DNA from: DASRDR01 sp963812945 [NCBI: uncultured Candidatus Rokubacteria bacterium]
GTDB taxonomy: Bacteria > Methylomirabilota > Methylomirabilia > Rokubacteriales
DNA length: 64,000 nt
Assembly (NCBI GenBank): GCA_963812945.1
Contig: CAWEXD010000008.1
Coordinates: forward strand, 310,001-374,000
Direction of reading: 5' to 3'
Numbering within the stretch: the stretch's first letter is position 1; each line of letters begins with the position of its first letter. Below the pieces are notes generated by a model. The model saw only the letters and a list, made by a program, of their open reading frames with translations, searched no databases and was not told where the DNA came from. The position numbers and the translations under genes are program-made. Shown here in pieces: positions 1-8,323 of the stretch.

Positions 1-189
1 CACGACCGTGAAGCCGACCGAACCGGTCACGACCGTGAAGCCGACCGAACCGGTCACGACCGTGAAGCCGACCGAACCGGTCACGACCGTGAAGCCGACC
101 GAACCGGTCACGACCGTGAAGCCGGCCGAACCCGTCACGACCGTGAAGCCGGCCGAGCCGGTCACGACCGTGAAGCCGGCCGCGGTCAT
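1..189 (+). repeat. 27-bp in-frame tandem repeat, seven units
   Basis: Seven consecutive 27-bp units begin at position 1 and continue to 189. The first four are identical; units five to seven drift (accgaaccg to gccgaaccc, gccgagccg, gccgcggtc). The unit is a multiple of three, so length changes keep the frame. The array continues off the left edge, so the true copy number is unknown. Confidence 0.95.
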
Positions 190-886
190 GACCCTGAAGC
201 CGGCCCCGCTACCCCGGCCGAGGGTGGCACCCGGCGCGCCCGCGCGCCCGCGCGCCGGCTGGCGCGGGATCACCCGCGGCCTGGGGGTCCTGTTGGCGAC
301 CGGCGCCGCGGCGGCGGCGGTTTTCTACCTGGAGCCCTTCGATCGCCTGGGAGAGGTGATCCGCGCTGCGTTATCCGTCGAGACGGCCACGGCGCCTCCG
401 TCCGCGCCTGTCCGCCCGGTCGTCCCCGAGCCATCGCCTCCGGTCGGGGCGGTGGAGAAGCCGCTCGTCGCTGCGCCCTCACCCGGATCGAGCCCCTTGC
501 GAGCCTCGCGGCGGGAGCCTGGCGCGGCCGTCCCGACGCCGGCTGCCCCGCCAGAGGCGGCGCGAAGCGCCGGCGTGCCGCCAGAGCCGGCGCGAAGCGC
601 CGGCGTGCCGCCAGAGGCGGCGCGAAGCGCCGGCGTGCCGCCAGAGGCGGCGCGAAGCGCCGGCGTGCCGCCAGAGGCGGCGCGAAGCGCCGGCGTGCCG
701 GTGGACCGGTGTGTCACGCCCACGCCGGCGGCGGTGGCGCTTTCGGGAGGCGAGGTGCTCGGCACCATCGTCGGCGTGCAGATCGACTCCACTGCGGAGA
801 CCCCTCGCTGCCTCTACGTCGTGGAGCGCGAGGGTGGAGTGCAGTGGGTGGTCGATTCCGCGCGCGTGCAGCTTCGGCCGCAGTAG
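2..886 (+). CDS. Repeat-rich single-pass membrane protein, 5' end missing
   Basis: The reading frame is open to the left edge, so the N-terminus lies outside the window; 294 residues are visible. Residues 1-62 are a nine-residue repeat (VKPTEPVTT and variants). A basic, proline-rich stretch leads into one membrane segment near residues 93-111. A low-complexity Pro/Ala region follows with five ten-residue repeats (PPEAARSAGV). The last 60 residues look folded and contain two cysteines (DRC and PRC), perhaps paired outside the membrane. I recognise no family. The Lys/Pro/Thr repeats resemble wall- or periplasm-spanning linkers (TonB-like spacers), so a spanning role is a guess. Long minus-strand frames here are shadows of the repeats. 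Confidence 0.6.
   Translation, partial: TTVKPTEPVTTVKPTEPVTTVKPTEPVTTVKPTEPVTTVKPAEPVTTVKPAEPVTTVKPAAVMTLKPAPLPRPRVAPGAPARPRAGWRGITRGLGVLLATGAAAAAVFYLEPFDRLGEVIRAALSVETATAPPSAPVRPVVPEPSPPVGAVEKPLVAAPSPGSSPLRASRREPGAAVPTPAAPPEAARSAGVPPEPARSAGVPPEAARSAGVPPEAARSAGVPPEAARSAGVPVDRCVTPTPAAVALSGGEVLGTIVGVQIDSTAETPRCLYVVEREGGVQWVVDSARVQLRPQ
551..700 (+). repeat. 30-bp in-frame tandem repeat with internal palindrome, five units
   Basis: Five head-to-tail 30-bp units encode PPEAARSAGV; unit two differs by one base (Glu-Ala to Glu-Pro). Each unit contains the inverted repeat GGCGC-GAA-GCGCC, so the mRNA could fold into a row of identical short hairpins. Near-identity between units suggests recent expansion. 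Confidence 0.95.
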
Positions 887-960
887 CGCGTCTCGCCCAC
901 CTCGGCGGCCCGGGCCGCCTCGGGTCGAATCGTCCCGCCTTCCCGCGTGAGGTCCCGAGC

Positions 961-2220
961 TCAGGGCCTCGGCGCGAAGAAGAGCCACGTGATGACCAGG
1001 AACACGGGAAGGAGGATGCCGCCGCTGTAGAGCATGTAGCCGAAGAATGACGGCATCCGGATCCGCGCCTCCTCGGCGATCGCCTTCACCATGAAGTTGG
1101 GGGCGTTACCGATGTAGGTGTTCGCGCCCATGAAGACGGCGCCGACGCTGATGGCGGCCAGGATCGCGTGAGGCACACCCACGACCTCGTCCGGCAGGCC
1201 CAGGCCGCGGGCGAGGTTGAGGAAGACCAGGTACGTCGGCGCGTTGTCCAGGAACGACGACAGCGTGCCGGTCGCCCAGAAGAAGTGCCAGGGCTCCCGC
1301 ACGCCCAGCTCGCCGCCGCGCGTCCGCAGGATCTCGAGCGCCGGGATCATCGTGAGGAAGATGCCGAAGAAGAGGACGGCAACCTCGATCATGGGATGCG
1401 GCGTGAACTCGTTGGCATGCCGCACCTCGCGCGGCGTCTGCCAGAGGGATAGCAGGGACAGGGCGACGATCAGGGCTTCCCGCCAGGGGGCATGGAGAAA
1501 CGCGACGCCGAGCACCACGCCTCCGAGCCACACGAAGTTGAGGGTTCCCTCGAGCCGGAGGGGGCGCCGTTCCGCCTCGTCGCGGGCTACCACCCGGGCC
1601 GGCTCCCACCCGTACGCGACCGAGTCCCACGCGAAGTACGTGAGCAGCAGGACGATCACGGCGAACAGCCAGTGCGGCCAGAGGCGGAAGGTCCACGTGA
1701 ACGGGACCCCTTGGAGATAGCCCAGGAAAAGCGGCGGGTCACCGAGCGGCGTGAGCAGCCCCCCGACGTTGGAGACCAGGAAGATGAAGAAGATCACGGT
1801 GTGGGTGATGCGGGTCCGCTGGCGGTTGGTCTGGAGGACCGGGCGGATCAGGAGCATGGACGCGCCGGTCGTGCCGAGGAACGAGGCGAGGAGGCTGCCG
1901 GTCGCCATGAACGTCGTGTTGACCAGGGGCGTCGCTTCCAGGTCGCCGCTCAGGCGAATCCCGCCCGCGATCACGTAGAGGGCCGTCAGAAGCAGGATGA
2001 ACGAGGCGTACTCCTCGGCCGTCTCGAGCAGCGCGTGGGGGTGCCGCACGGCGTAGAGCCCGACCACCGGCAGCCCCAGGATGCAGGCGACCAGGAGCTT
2101 GTTCCGGTTCGACTCCCACCAGTGCGGGATCCAGAGCGGGCACACCGCGATGGCGAGCAGCATCACGGCGAAGGGGACGGCCGTGTAGGCGGGGAGCGGG
2201 CCGGCGAGCACGACATCCAC
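961..2220 (-). CDS. NhaD/ArsB-type sodium:proton antiporter (CitMHS_2-like)
   Basis: A polytopic inner-membrane protein of about 419 residues with 11-12 hydrophobic segments. It has the paired re-entrant motifs of the ion transporter superfamily: TPLGDPPLF in the first half and FLDNAPTYL plus NTYIGNAPNF in the second. These match the family often annotated as sodium:proton antiporter or citrate transporter-like. The open frame extends far upstream to 3408, but that part is the shadow of the permease on the other strand. I chose the GTG at 2218-2220, just before the first hydrophobic segment; no strong ribosome site supports it. It is divergent from the peptide transporter operon. Substrate (Na+, arsenite or organic acid) cannot be told from sequence. 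Confidence 0.75.
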   Translation of the reverse strand: MDVVLAGPLPAYTAVPFAVMLLAIAVCPLWIPHWWESNRNKLLVACILGLPVVGLYAVRHPHALLETAEEYASFILLLTALYVIAGGIRLSGDLEATPLVNTTFMATGSLLASFLGTTGASMLLIRPVLQTNRQRTRITHTVIFFIFLVSNVGGLLTPLGDPPLFLGYLQGVPFTWTFRLWPHWLFAVIVLLLTYFAWDSVAYGWEPARVVARDEAERRPLRLEGTLNFVWLGGVVLGVAFLHAPWREALIVALSLLSLWQTPREVRHANEFTPHPMIEVAVLFFGIFLTMIPALEILRTRGGELGVREPWHFFWATGTLSSFLDNAPTYLVFLNLARGLGLPDEVVGVPHAILAAISVGAVFMGANTYIGNAPNFMVKAIAEEARIRMPSFFGYMLYSGGILLPVFLVITWLFFAPRP

Positions 2221-2293
2221 GGTATGCTGGCCCCGGCCGCGTTGGCAACGCCACCGTGCCGGCACGCCCCATGTGCTGGACGAGTACACCACC

Positions 2294-2322
2294 TTGCGGG
2301 CCTCCGGGTCCTGCGCTAGAGT
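2294..2322 (+). promoter_or_regulatory. Sigma70-like promoter of the peptide ABC operon
   Basis: TTGCGG (2294-2299), a 17-nt spacer and TAGAGT (2317-2322). It lies 54 nt before the permease ATG in the divergent gap, the right place for the operon promoter. The same -35 box recurs before three other genes in this window. Confidence 0.55.
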
Positions 2323-2376
2323 CCGCCCAGGCATCGTCGACATGCCCGTGACGATTCCCGGACCCAGACCTTCACC

Positions 2377-3387
2377 ATGTCCTTCCGCTTCCTGCTGAGC
2401 CGTCTCCTCCTGGCCGTCCTGTCGCTCTGGGGCGTGAGCGTGCTCGTCTTCGGGATCCTGAGGATCCTGCCCGGGGACCCCGCGCTCCTCATGGCGCCGG
2501 TCGGCTCGACGGCCGAGGACATCGAGCGTGTCCGGCGGGAGTTCGGCCTCACGGGGTCCTGGTGGGCGCAGTACGGCGCATTCTTCCTGAGCCTCTGCCG
2601 GGGCAACTTCGGCCGCTCGCTCTGGCTCCAGCAGGACGCGCTCCGCGTGATCCTGGAGCGGCTCCCGGCGACGCTCGAGCTGGCGCTCAGCGCGCTCGTC
2701 CTCGCGACGGGGGGCGGCATCCTGCTCGGCGCCTGCTCCGTGTGGCGGCGTCGGACCTGGCTGGAGTCTGGCGCGGTCTCGCTCGGCACCCTCGGGATCG
2801 CCGTGCCGAACTTCGTCTGGGGCCTCTTGCTGATCGTCGTCTTCGGCGCCATCCTCCAGGTCCTGCCCGTCTCGGGTCGCATCGCCCCCGAGCACGAGAC
2901 GGCCGAGGTGACGGGCTCGGCCGTCGTCGACGTCCTGCTGCGACGGGATCCCGCGGCCCTCGGCTCCGTCCTCCTGCACCTGATCTTGCCGGCGAGCGCG
3001 CTGGCCCTCCCGCTCCTGGCCGCCGTGTTTCGCACGGTGCGCTCGGATCTGCTCGGCGCGCTCGCGGAGGAGTACGTCGTCACCGAGCGGATGAAGGGGC
3101 TCGGGGAGGCTCGGATCCTGTTCTGGCGGGTGCTCCGGAACGCGCTCATCCCGACGGTCACGCTGGTCGGCGTCCAGTTCGGCTTCCTGATCGGCGGCAC
3201 GGTCCTGATCGAGACGATCTTCACCTGGCCCGGGATCGGGCAGCTCACGCTGCAGGCGTTCCAGTACCGCGACTTCCCCCTCATCCAGGGGATCGTGCTC
3301 GTCTACGGGGTCATGGTCATCCTCTCCAACCTGGCGGTCGACATGACGTACGCCTTCCTCAATCCGCGTGTCCGCCTCGCGGCATGA
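2377..3387 (+). CDS. Peptide/nickel-type ABC transporter permease (DppB/OppB family)
   Basis: 336 residues, the usual length for the family. N-terminal membrane helix, then the conserved RILPGDPA segment and a large loop, then five more helices. The EAA-type coupling loop is seen around EYVVTERMKGLGEARILFWRV followed by NALIPTVTLVG. First gene of a four-gene operon (permease, permease, ATPase, ATPase) with overlapping or near-overlapping ends. It would form the inner-membrane channel with the next gene. No family-5 binding protein lies in or beside the operon, so the substrate (dipeptide, oligopeptide, glutathione or nickel) is undefined. Confidence 0.9.
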   Translation: MSFRFLLSRLLLAVLSLWGVSVLVFGILRILPGDPALLMAPVGSTAEDIERVRREFGLTGSWWAQYGAFFLSLCRGNFGRSLWLQQDALRVILERLPATLELALSALVLATGGGILLGACSVWRRRTWLESGAVSLGTLGIAVPNFVWGLLLIVVFGAILQVLPVSGRIAPEHETAEVTGSAVVDVLLRRDPAALGSVLLHLILPASALALPLLAAVFRTVRSDLLGALAEEYVVTERMKGLGEARILFWRVLRNALIPTVTLVGVQFGFLIGGTVLIETIFTWPGIGQLTLQAFQYRDFPLIQGIVLVYGVMVILSNLAVDMTYAFLNPRVRLAA

Positions 3388-4222
3388 GCGCCTCGGCGTG
3401 AACGGCAAGCTCTGGACGGGTGGCGCGATCGCGCTGCTCCTGCTCTTCCTCGCGCTGACCGGCCCCGCGCTCGCGCCTCACGATCCGAACCGGCAGGACC
3501 TGACCTCGGTCCGCCAGCCGCCGGTGTGGGCCGGCGGGGCCTGGCGTCATCCGCTCGGCACCGACAGCCTGGGCCGGGACGTCCTCTCGCGACTCCTGTG
3601 GGGCGCCCGGGTGGCGGTGGTCGTGGCGGTGGCGAGCGCCGTCATCTCGGCGCTGATCGGGGTTCCGGTGGCGCTCCTCGCGGGCTACGTGCGCGGGCGG
3701 GTCGATACGGTGCTGATGCGCGTCGTGGACGTGTGGATGTCGATCCCCGCAGTCCTCCTGGCCATCGCGCTGATGGCCGTCCTCGGGCTCGGGCTCTGGA
3801 AGGTGGTGCTGGCCATCGTCATCGTCGACTGGACCCGGTTTGCCCGCGTCATCCGCGGCGAGGTTCTGGCGCTCCGGGAGCGCGAGTTCGTGGAGGCGGC
3901 CCGCGCGATCGGGCTCCGGCCGCTCCGCGTGATGGCCGAGGAGCTCCTGCCCAACCTGGTCCCCCTGATCATCGTGCTCGTCTCCCTCGAGATGGCGATC
4001 GCCGTTGGCGTGGAGGCCTTGCTCTCGTTCGTGGGGCTCGGCGTCCAGGCGGCCACGCCGTCCTGGGGCGCGATGATCGCCGAGGGGCGCGGCTACCTCA
4101 TGGTCAGCTGGTGGGGCATGGGCGTTCCGATGCTGGCCCTGATCGTGGCGGTGGTGGGCTTCAACCTGCTCGGGGAAGGCTTGCGCGAGCGCCTCGATCC
4201 CCGGCTCCGGACGACCGCGTGA
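3368..4222 (+). CDS. Peptide-type ABC transporter permease (DppC/OppC family)
   Basis: 284 residues from a GTG that overlaps the upstream permease by 20 bp; an alternative GTG at 3398 gives 274 residues and no overlap. It has the OppC hallmark APHDPNRQDL after the first helix, then HPLGTDSLGRDVLSRLLWGA, then five hydrophobic segments with the EAA loop at REFVEAARAIGLRPLRVM. It pairs with the preceding permease. A 46-nt gap separates it from the first ATPase gene. Confidence 0.9.
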   Translation: MSASRHERLGVNGKLWTGGAIALLLLFLALTGPALAPHDPNRQDLTSVRQPPVWAGGAWRHPLGTDSLGRDVLSRLLWGARVAVVVAVASAVISALIGVPVALLAGYVRGRVDTVLMRVVDVWMSIPAVLLAIALMAVLGLGLWKVVLAIVIVDWTRFARVIRGEVLALREREFVEAARAIGLRPLRVMAEELLPNLVPLIIVLVSLEMAIAVGVEALLSFVGLGVQAATPSWGAMIAEGRGYLMVSWWGMGVPMLALIVAVVGFNLLGEGLRERLDPRLRTTA

Positions 4223-4268
4223 CCGGGCGCATGGTGTCCGTCGCGGTCTTCGCCGACGGGGCCCTCCG

Positions 4269-5228
4269 GTGATCACCCCCGTCCTCGAGGTCGACGGGCT
4301 CACCGTCCGCTATGGGCGGAGGCTGGCGGCGTGGGCCGTCGATCTGACGCTCGGCCCCGGCGAGGTCCTCGGGCTGGTCGGGGAGTCGGGCGCCGGGAAG
4401 TCGACGGTGGGACGGGCGGTCGTGGGGCTCCTGCCCGAGCCGGGGCGCGTGGAGGCCGGCGCGATCCGCCTCGACGGCCGCGACCTGGTCGGGTTGTCTC
4501 CCGCCGAGATGCGCCGGCTGCGCGGCGCCGACATCGGGCTCGTCCCGCAGGACCCGGTCGCCGCGCTCAACCCCGCTTTCCGCATCGGTCTGCAGGCGAC
4601 CGATGCGCTCAGGATCCACCGCGGGCTCTCGCGCCAAGCGGCCGACGCCGAGATGGCGCGGCGCTTCGACGACCTCGGCATGCCCGATCCGGCCGACCTG
4701 CTGCAGCGCTACCCGCACGAGCTGTCGGGCGGGATGCGGCAGCGCGTGCTCATCGCCATGGCGTTCTCGTGCGAGCCCAAGCTCGTCATCGCGGACGAGC
4801 CGACGACGGCGCTCGACGTCACCACGCAGGCCCAGATCCTGCGGCTGCTGCAGGATCTCCAGGCCAGGCATCGCGTCGCCACGCTGTTCGTCACGCACGA
4901 CCTGGGCGTCGTCGCGCACCTGGCGCAGCGAGTCGGCGTGATGTACGCCGGCTGTCTCGTGGAGTCCGCGCCGACCGACGAGCTCTTCCGGGGGGCCGCG
5001 CATCCCTACACGCAGGGGCTCCTGGCACAGGTGCTCCGGGCCGACAGTCGCGCCGAGGCCAGCGCGGCCCTCGAGGGCCTCATGCCGGTCCTGACCGCGC
5101 CGCCTCGCGCATGCCCGTTCCGCGATCGGTGCCCGAAGCGGATGGCGGCCTGTGACGAAGTGATGCCGGCGTTCCGCGAGATCGCCTCCGGCCACTCGGT
5201 CGCCTGCCACCTGTACGAGGCGGCGTGA
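4269..5228 (+). CDS. Peptide ABC transporter ATP-binding protein (DppD/OppD family)
   Basis: 319 residues from a GTG. Walker A is GESGAGKST, the Q-loop is QDPVAALNP, the ABC signature is LSGGMRQR, Walker B is [12 protein letters not shown] and the switch His is in FVTHDLG. The C-terminal extension has the cysteine cluster typical of OppD/DppD ([16 protein letters not shown] and VACHL), which in some family members binds an iron-sulfur cluster. It is the first of two ATPases expected to form a heterodimer under the two permeases. Its stop shares a base with the next start. Confidence 0.92.
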   Translation: MITPVLEVDGLTVRYGRRLAAWAVDLTLGPGEVLGLVGESGAGKSTVGRAVVGLLPEPGRVEAGAIRLDGRDLVGLSPAEMRRLRGADIGLVPQDPVAALNPAFRIGLQATDALRIHRGLSRQAADAEMARRFDDLGMPDPADLLQRYPHELSGGMRQRVLIAMAFSCEPKLVIADEPTTALDVTTQAQILRLLQDLQARHRVATLFVTHDLGVVAHLAQRVGVMYAGCLVESAPTDELFRGAAHPYTQGLLAQVLRADSRAEASAALEGLMPVLTAPPRACPFRDRCPKRMAACDEVMPAFREIASGHSVACHLYEAA

Positions 5229-6196
5229 TGGGCGTGATGAGCGGCGCGCCGCTCCTCGAAACCCGGGACCTTCGGACCTACTTCCGCCGCGGCGGATGGC
5301 TCCGTCCGGTGCGCTGGCTGCGGGCCGTCGACGGCGTGAGCCTCGCCCTCGGCCGCCAGGAAACGCTGGGCCTGGTGGGCGAGTCTGGCTCGGGGAAGAC
5401 GACGCTCGGCCGGACCATCCTCCGCTTGGTGGAGCCGACGGCGGGGCGGATCTTCCTCGGCGGCCAGGAGATCACCGGCCTTTCTCAGGCGGCCCTGCGC
5501 CCCCTTCGCCAGCGGATGCAGATCGTCTTCCAGAATCCCTACGCCTCGCTCAATCCTCGGCGGCGGGTCGGCGCGATCGTCGGGCAGCCCCTCGCCGTGC
5601 ACCGGGTCCCGGGAGATCATGCCCGCATGGTCGACGACCTCCTCCGGCGGGTGGGGCTGTCCCCGGACGCGGCCGGCCGGTACCCCCATGAGTTCTCGGG
5701 CGGCCAGCGCCAGCGAATCGCGATCGCGCGAGCCCTCGCGCTCCGGCCGGACCTGGTGGTCGCCGACGAGATCACCTCGGGGCTCGACGTGACGGTGAAG
5801 CTGCGCGTCCTCGCGCTGCTGCGGGAGCTCCAGGCGGAGTTCCAGGTCGCCTACCTCTTCATCTCCCACGACCTCGCGGTGGTCCGGCAGATCGCCGACC
5901 GGGTGGCCGTCATGTACCTCGGGCAGATCGTCGAGGAAGCGCCGACCGACGTCCTCTTCGAGCGGCCGCTCCACCCCTACACGCGGGTGCTGCGAGCGTC
6001 GGCGCCGCCACCCGACCCCACGGCCACGTGGCGGCCCCCGGTTCTGCCGGGCGATCCCCCGAGTCCCCTGGCGGTCCCGGCCGGGTGCCGGTTCCACCCG
6101 CGCTGCCCGATTGCCGAGACCCGCTGCCGGGTGGAGCCCCCGGCCTTCCGACTGCTCGGCCCGGGTCACCGCGTGGCCTGCCACCTGGCGTCGTGA
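5228..6196 (+). CDS. Peptide ABC transporter ATP-binding protein (DppF/OppF family)
   Basis: 322 residues from the ATG that shares its first base with the upstream TGA; a GTG three bases earlier and another ATG at 5237 are also possible. Walker A GESGSGKTT, Q-loop QNPYASLNP, signature FSGGQRQR, switch ISHDLAVV. Walker B reads VVADEITSGLD, with Ile where most relatives have Pro. The C-terminal Cys motif (GCRFHPRCP, TRCR, VACHL) is kept. It is the partner of the preceding ATPase. Confidence 0.92.
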   Translation: MGVMSGAPLLETRDLRTYFRRGGWLRPVRWLRAVDGVSLALGRQETLGLVGESGSGKTTLGRTILRLVEPTAGRIFLGGQEITGLSQAALRPLRQRMQIVFQNPYASLNPRRRVGAIVGQPLAVHRVPGDHARMVDDLLRRVGLSPDAAGRYPHEFSGGQRQRIAIARALALRPDLVVADEITSGLDVTVKLRVLALLRELQAEFQVAYLFISHDLAVVRQIADRVAVMYLGQIVEEAPTDVLFERPLHPYTRVLRASAPPPDPTATWRPPVLPGDPPSPLAVPAGCRFHPRCPIAETRCRVEPPAFRLLGPGHRVACHLAS

Positions 6197-6678
6197 CTGA
6201 CGAGGACGCGGTCCGACAGGCGACCGCGCTCTGGCAGCAGGGCTGCCAGCTCCAGATGGCCGGCGAGCTCGACCGGGCGATCGAGGCGTACAAGCGGTCG
6301 ATCGCGATCCACCCGACCGCGGAGGCGCACACCTACCTCGGCTGGACGTACAGCTTCCAGGGCAAGATCGACGAGGCGACCGCCGAGTGCCGCCGGGCGA
6401 TCGAGATCGACCCGGAGTTCGGCAACCCGTACAACGACATCGGCGTCTACCTCATGCAGAAGGATCGCCTGGACGAGGCGATCCCGTGGTTCGAGAGGGC
6501 GAAGCTGGCGAAGCGCTACGAGCCGAAGCAGTTCCCCTACATGAACCTCGGGCGCATCCACCTCCGGCGGGGCCAGTGGTGGGACGCGCTCCGCGAGTTC
6601 GAGGGCGCGGTGCGCGTGGCCCCGACCGACGTCGAGGCGCGGAAGGCGCTCCACACGCTGCGCGGGCGGCTCAACTAG
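6193..6678 (+). CDS. Tetratricopeptide repeat protein
   Basis: 161 residues. I start it at the GTG overlapping the OppF stop (GTGA), because upstream codons in this frame only shadow oppF. Residues about 10-150 form four TPR-like units: QMAGELDRAIEAYKRSIAIHP, QGKIDEATAECRRAIEIDP, QKDRLDEAIPWFERAKL and RRGQWWDALREFEGAVRVAP. TPRs are protein-interaction scaffolds; there is no signal peptide, so it is probably cytosolic. Translational coupling to the ABC operon suggests a link with transport or its regulation, but no direct function can be read. Confidence 0.8.
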   Translation: MTDEDAVRQATALWQQGCQLQMAGELDRAIEAYKRSIAIHPTAEAHTYLGWTYSFQGKIDEATAECRRAIEIDPEFGNPYNDIGVYLMQKDRLDEAIPWFERAKLAKRYEPKQFPYMNLGRIHLRRGQWWDALREFEGAVRVAPTDVEARKALHTLRGRLN

Positions 6679-6682
6679 GGCC

Positions 6683-7426
6683 GTGACACCGCTCTCCGGA
6701 CGGGCGGCGCTCGTCACCGGCGCGACGCGCGGGATTGCCCGCGGCATCGCGCTCGACCTTGCCCGCCAGGGCTGGGCCGTCGCCATCTCGTTCCGGACTG
6801 ACGCTGGGGCGGCCGACGCGACCCGGGGCGCCCTCGAGGCGGCGGGCGCGCCGGCGCTCGCGATCCGCGCGGATCTCGGCGAGGCGGCCGAGGCGCGGGC
6901 GCTCGTCGCTCGGGTAGAAGCGACCTGGGGTCGCCTCGATGCCCTCGTGCACGGGGCCGGGCCCTACCATGATGGGCCGCTCCTCGAGGAGACGCCGGAG
7001 CGATGGCGGGACACGTTCCGCCAGAACCTGGATCCGCTCCTCTTCCTCGCCCAGGCGGCGGCGCCCGGGATGCAGGCGCGGCGCTGGGGCCGGATCCTCG
7101 GACTCGGTCTCGCGACGGCGGACCGTCTCAGCGCTCAGCCCAACGAGACCGCCTACTACATCGCCAAGACCGGCCTGCTCGTCCTGGTGCGCTCGCTCGC
7201 GAAGGTCCTCGCCCCAGATGGCATCACCGTGAACGCGGTGTCCCCGGGGATCGTCGAGACGGAGGGGCGCCCGCGGCCGGAGCTCGACGCGTTCCTGCCG
7301 CGGATTCCCGCGGGGCACTTGGGACGTGTCGACGACGTGGTGGCCGCGGCGCGTTTTCTTCTGTCGGACGACGCCCGCTACGTCACCGGAGCGAACATCC
7401 ACGTGAGCGGAGGCTGGGGACTGTGA
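6683..7426 (+). CDS. Short-chain dehydrogenase/reductase (FabG-like)
   Basis: 247 residues from GTG, four bases after the TPR gene. Rossmann glycine motif TGATRGIARGIA (residues 12-23) and Tyr158-x3-Lys162. The position 13 residues before the tyrosine, where the catalytic Ser normally sits, is Thr145, which may still work. The C-terminal part has NAVSPGIVETEG and YVTGANIHVSGGW, as in 3-oxoacyl-ACP/CoA reductases. It lies next to an enoyl-CoA hydratase, so a role in acyl-CoA or polyketide-like reduction is plausible; substrate unknown. Confidence 0.85.
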   Translation: MTPLSGRAALVTGATRGIARGIALDLARQGWAVAISFRTDAGAADATRGALEAAGAPALAIRADLGEAAEARALVARVEATWGRLDALVHGAGPYHDGPLLEETPERWRDTFRQNLDPLLFLAQAAAPGMQARRWGRILGLGLATADRLSAQPNETAYYIAKTGLLVLVRSLAKVLAPDGITVNAVSPGIVETEGRPRPELDAFLPRIPAGHLGRVDDVVAAARFLLSDDARYVTGANIHVSGGWGL

Positions 7427-7443
7427 CGCCGGAGCCGGCCGGA

Positions 7444-7479
7444 GCCAGAGCTGCCAGAGTTGCCAGAGCTGCCAGAGCT
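7444..7479 (+). repeat. 9-bp tandem repeat before an enoyl-CoA hydratase
   Basis: Four units of gccagagct (the second ends in tt) fill the space between the SDR stop and the GGAGG ribosome-binding site at 7480-7484. Copy-number change would alter the leader of the next gene without touching coding sequence. Confidence 0.85.
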
Positions 7480-7490
7480 GGAGGAACGAG

Positions 7491-8270
7491 ATGACCACGC
7501 CGTTCCGTCACCTCGCCGTCACGCACACCGGGGGGGTCGCCACCGTCGTCTTCGACCGGCCGCCAGTCAACGCGGTGGACCTCGGGGTGATCGACGAGTT
7601 CCTGAGGCTCGTCGGAGCGCTGGCGGCCGACCGCGCCGTGCGGGCGGTGATCCTCACCGGCCGGGAGCGACGGTTCTGCGCCGGCGCCGATATCGCAATG
7701 CTGCAGGACCTCTCCCCGGAGCACCAGCATCGGGTGCGCCGGTGGGTCGACGTGCAGACGGGGCTGGAGGCCATGGAGAAGCCGGTGGTGGCAGCCATCA
7801 ACGGCTACGCGCTAGGGGGCGGCGCGGAGCTGGCGCTCGCCTGTGACCTCCGGCTCATGGCCCGGGGCGCGGAGATCGGGTTTCCCGAGATCCGTCTCGG
7901 CTTCTTCCCGGGCGCCGGCGGCACGCAGCGCCTGACGCGCCACGTGGGGCCGGCACGGGCGCTCCGGCTCATGATGGAGGGGCGGCGCCTCACGGCCGAC
8001 GAAGCGCGCGCCCTCGGGCTGGTCGACGAGGTCGTGCCGGCGGATCTGCTTCAGCAGACCGCGCGCGACGTGGCGGAGCGCCTGGCGACCGGGCCCACGC
8101 GCGCGATCGGGCTCCTCAAGCGGTGCGTGTACCAGGGTCACGGCCGGCCTCTCCAGGAGGGGCTCGCCCTCGAGGCGGAGGCGGTGTGGGAGCTGATCGG
8201 AACGGCCGACGCCCGCGAGGGGCTCGACGCGTTCCTCGCGAAGCGCCCGCCCCGATTCACGGGCGCCTGA
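7491..8270 (+). CDS. Enoyl-CoA hydratase/isomerase family protein
   Basis: 259 residues from an ATG with a clear GGAGG six bases upstream. Crotonase fold: CAGADIAML and ALGGGAELALACD form the oxyanion-hole region. Both catalytic glutamates of true hydratases are present, Glu113 (GGAEL) and Glu133 (FPEI), 20 residues apart as in rat crotonase. FFPGAGGTQRLTR follows. It probably hydrates trans-2-enoyl-CoA in beta-oxidation or a related pathway. It sits with an SDR but without thiolase or acyl-CoA dehydrogenase. Confidence 0.9.
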   Translation: MTTPFRHLAVTHTGGVATVVFDRPPVNAVDLGVIDEFLRLVGALAADRAVRAVILTGRERRFCAGADIAMLQDLSPEHQHRVRRWVDVQTGLEAMEKPVVAAINGYALGGGAELALACDLRLMARGAEIGFPEIRLGFFPGAGGTQRLTRHVGPARALRLMMEGRRLTADEARALGLVDEVVPADLLQQTARDVAERLATGPTRAIGLLKRCVYQGHGRPLQEGLALEAEAVWELIGTADAREGLDAFLAKRPPRFTGA

Positions 8271-8323
8271 CGAGCGGCGCGCGTCGGGCCCGACCGTGCC
8301 TAGACCGAGGCGACGCGCACGAA

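Noticed and set aside
551-700. CRISPR array
   Set aside because: The 30-bp units are directly adjacent with no spacers and lie in frame in a protein gene.
2220-2260. Promoter for the NhaD-like gene (TTGCCA then CATACC)
   Set aside because: The -10 candidate touches the GTG start and matches poorly, leaving no room for transcription start.
961-3408. 815-residue minus-strand frame as one giant protein
   Set aside because: Only the part up to 2220 has transporter motifs; the remainder is Arg/Glu/Pro-rich shadow of the OppB permease on the other strand.
7491-8270. Enoyl-CoA hydratase with a missing catalytic Glu
   Set aside because: Rechecking spacing showed Glu113 and Glu133 are both present 20 residues apart, as in active crotonases.
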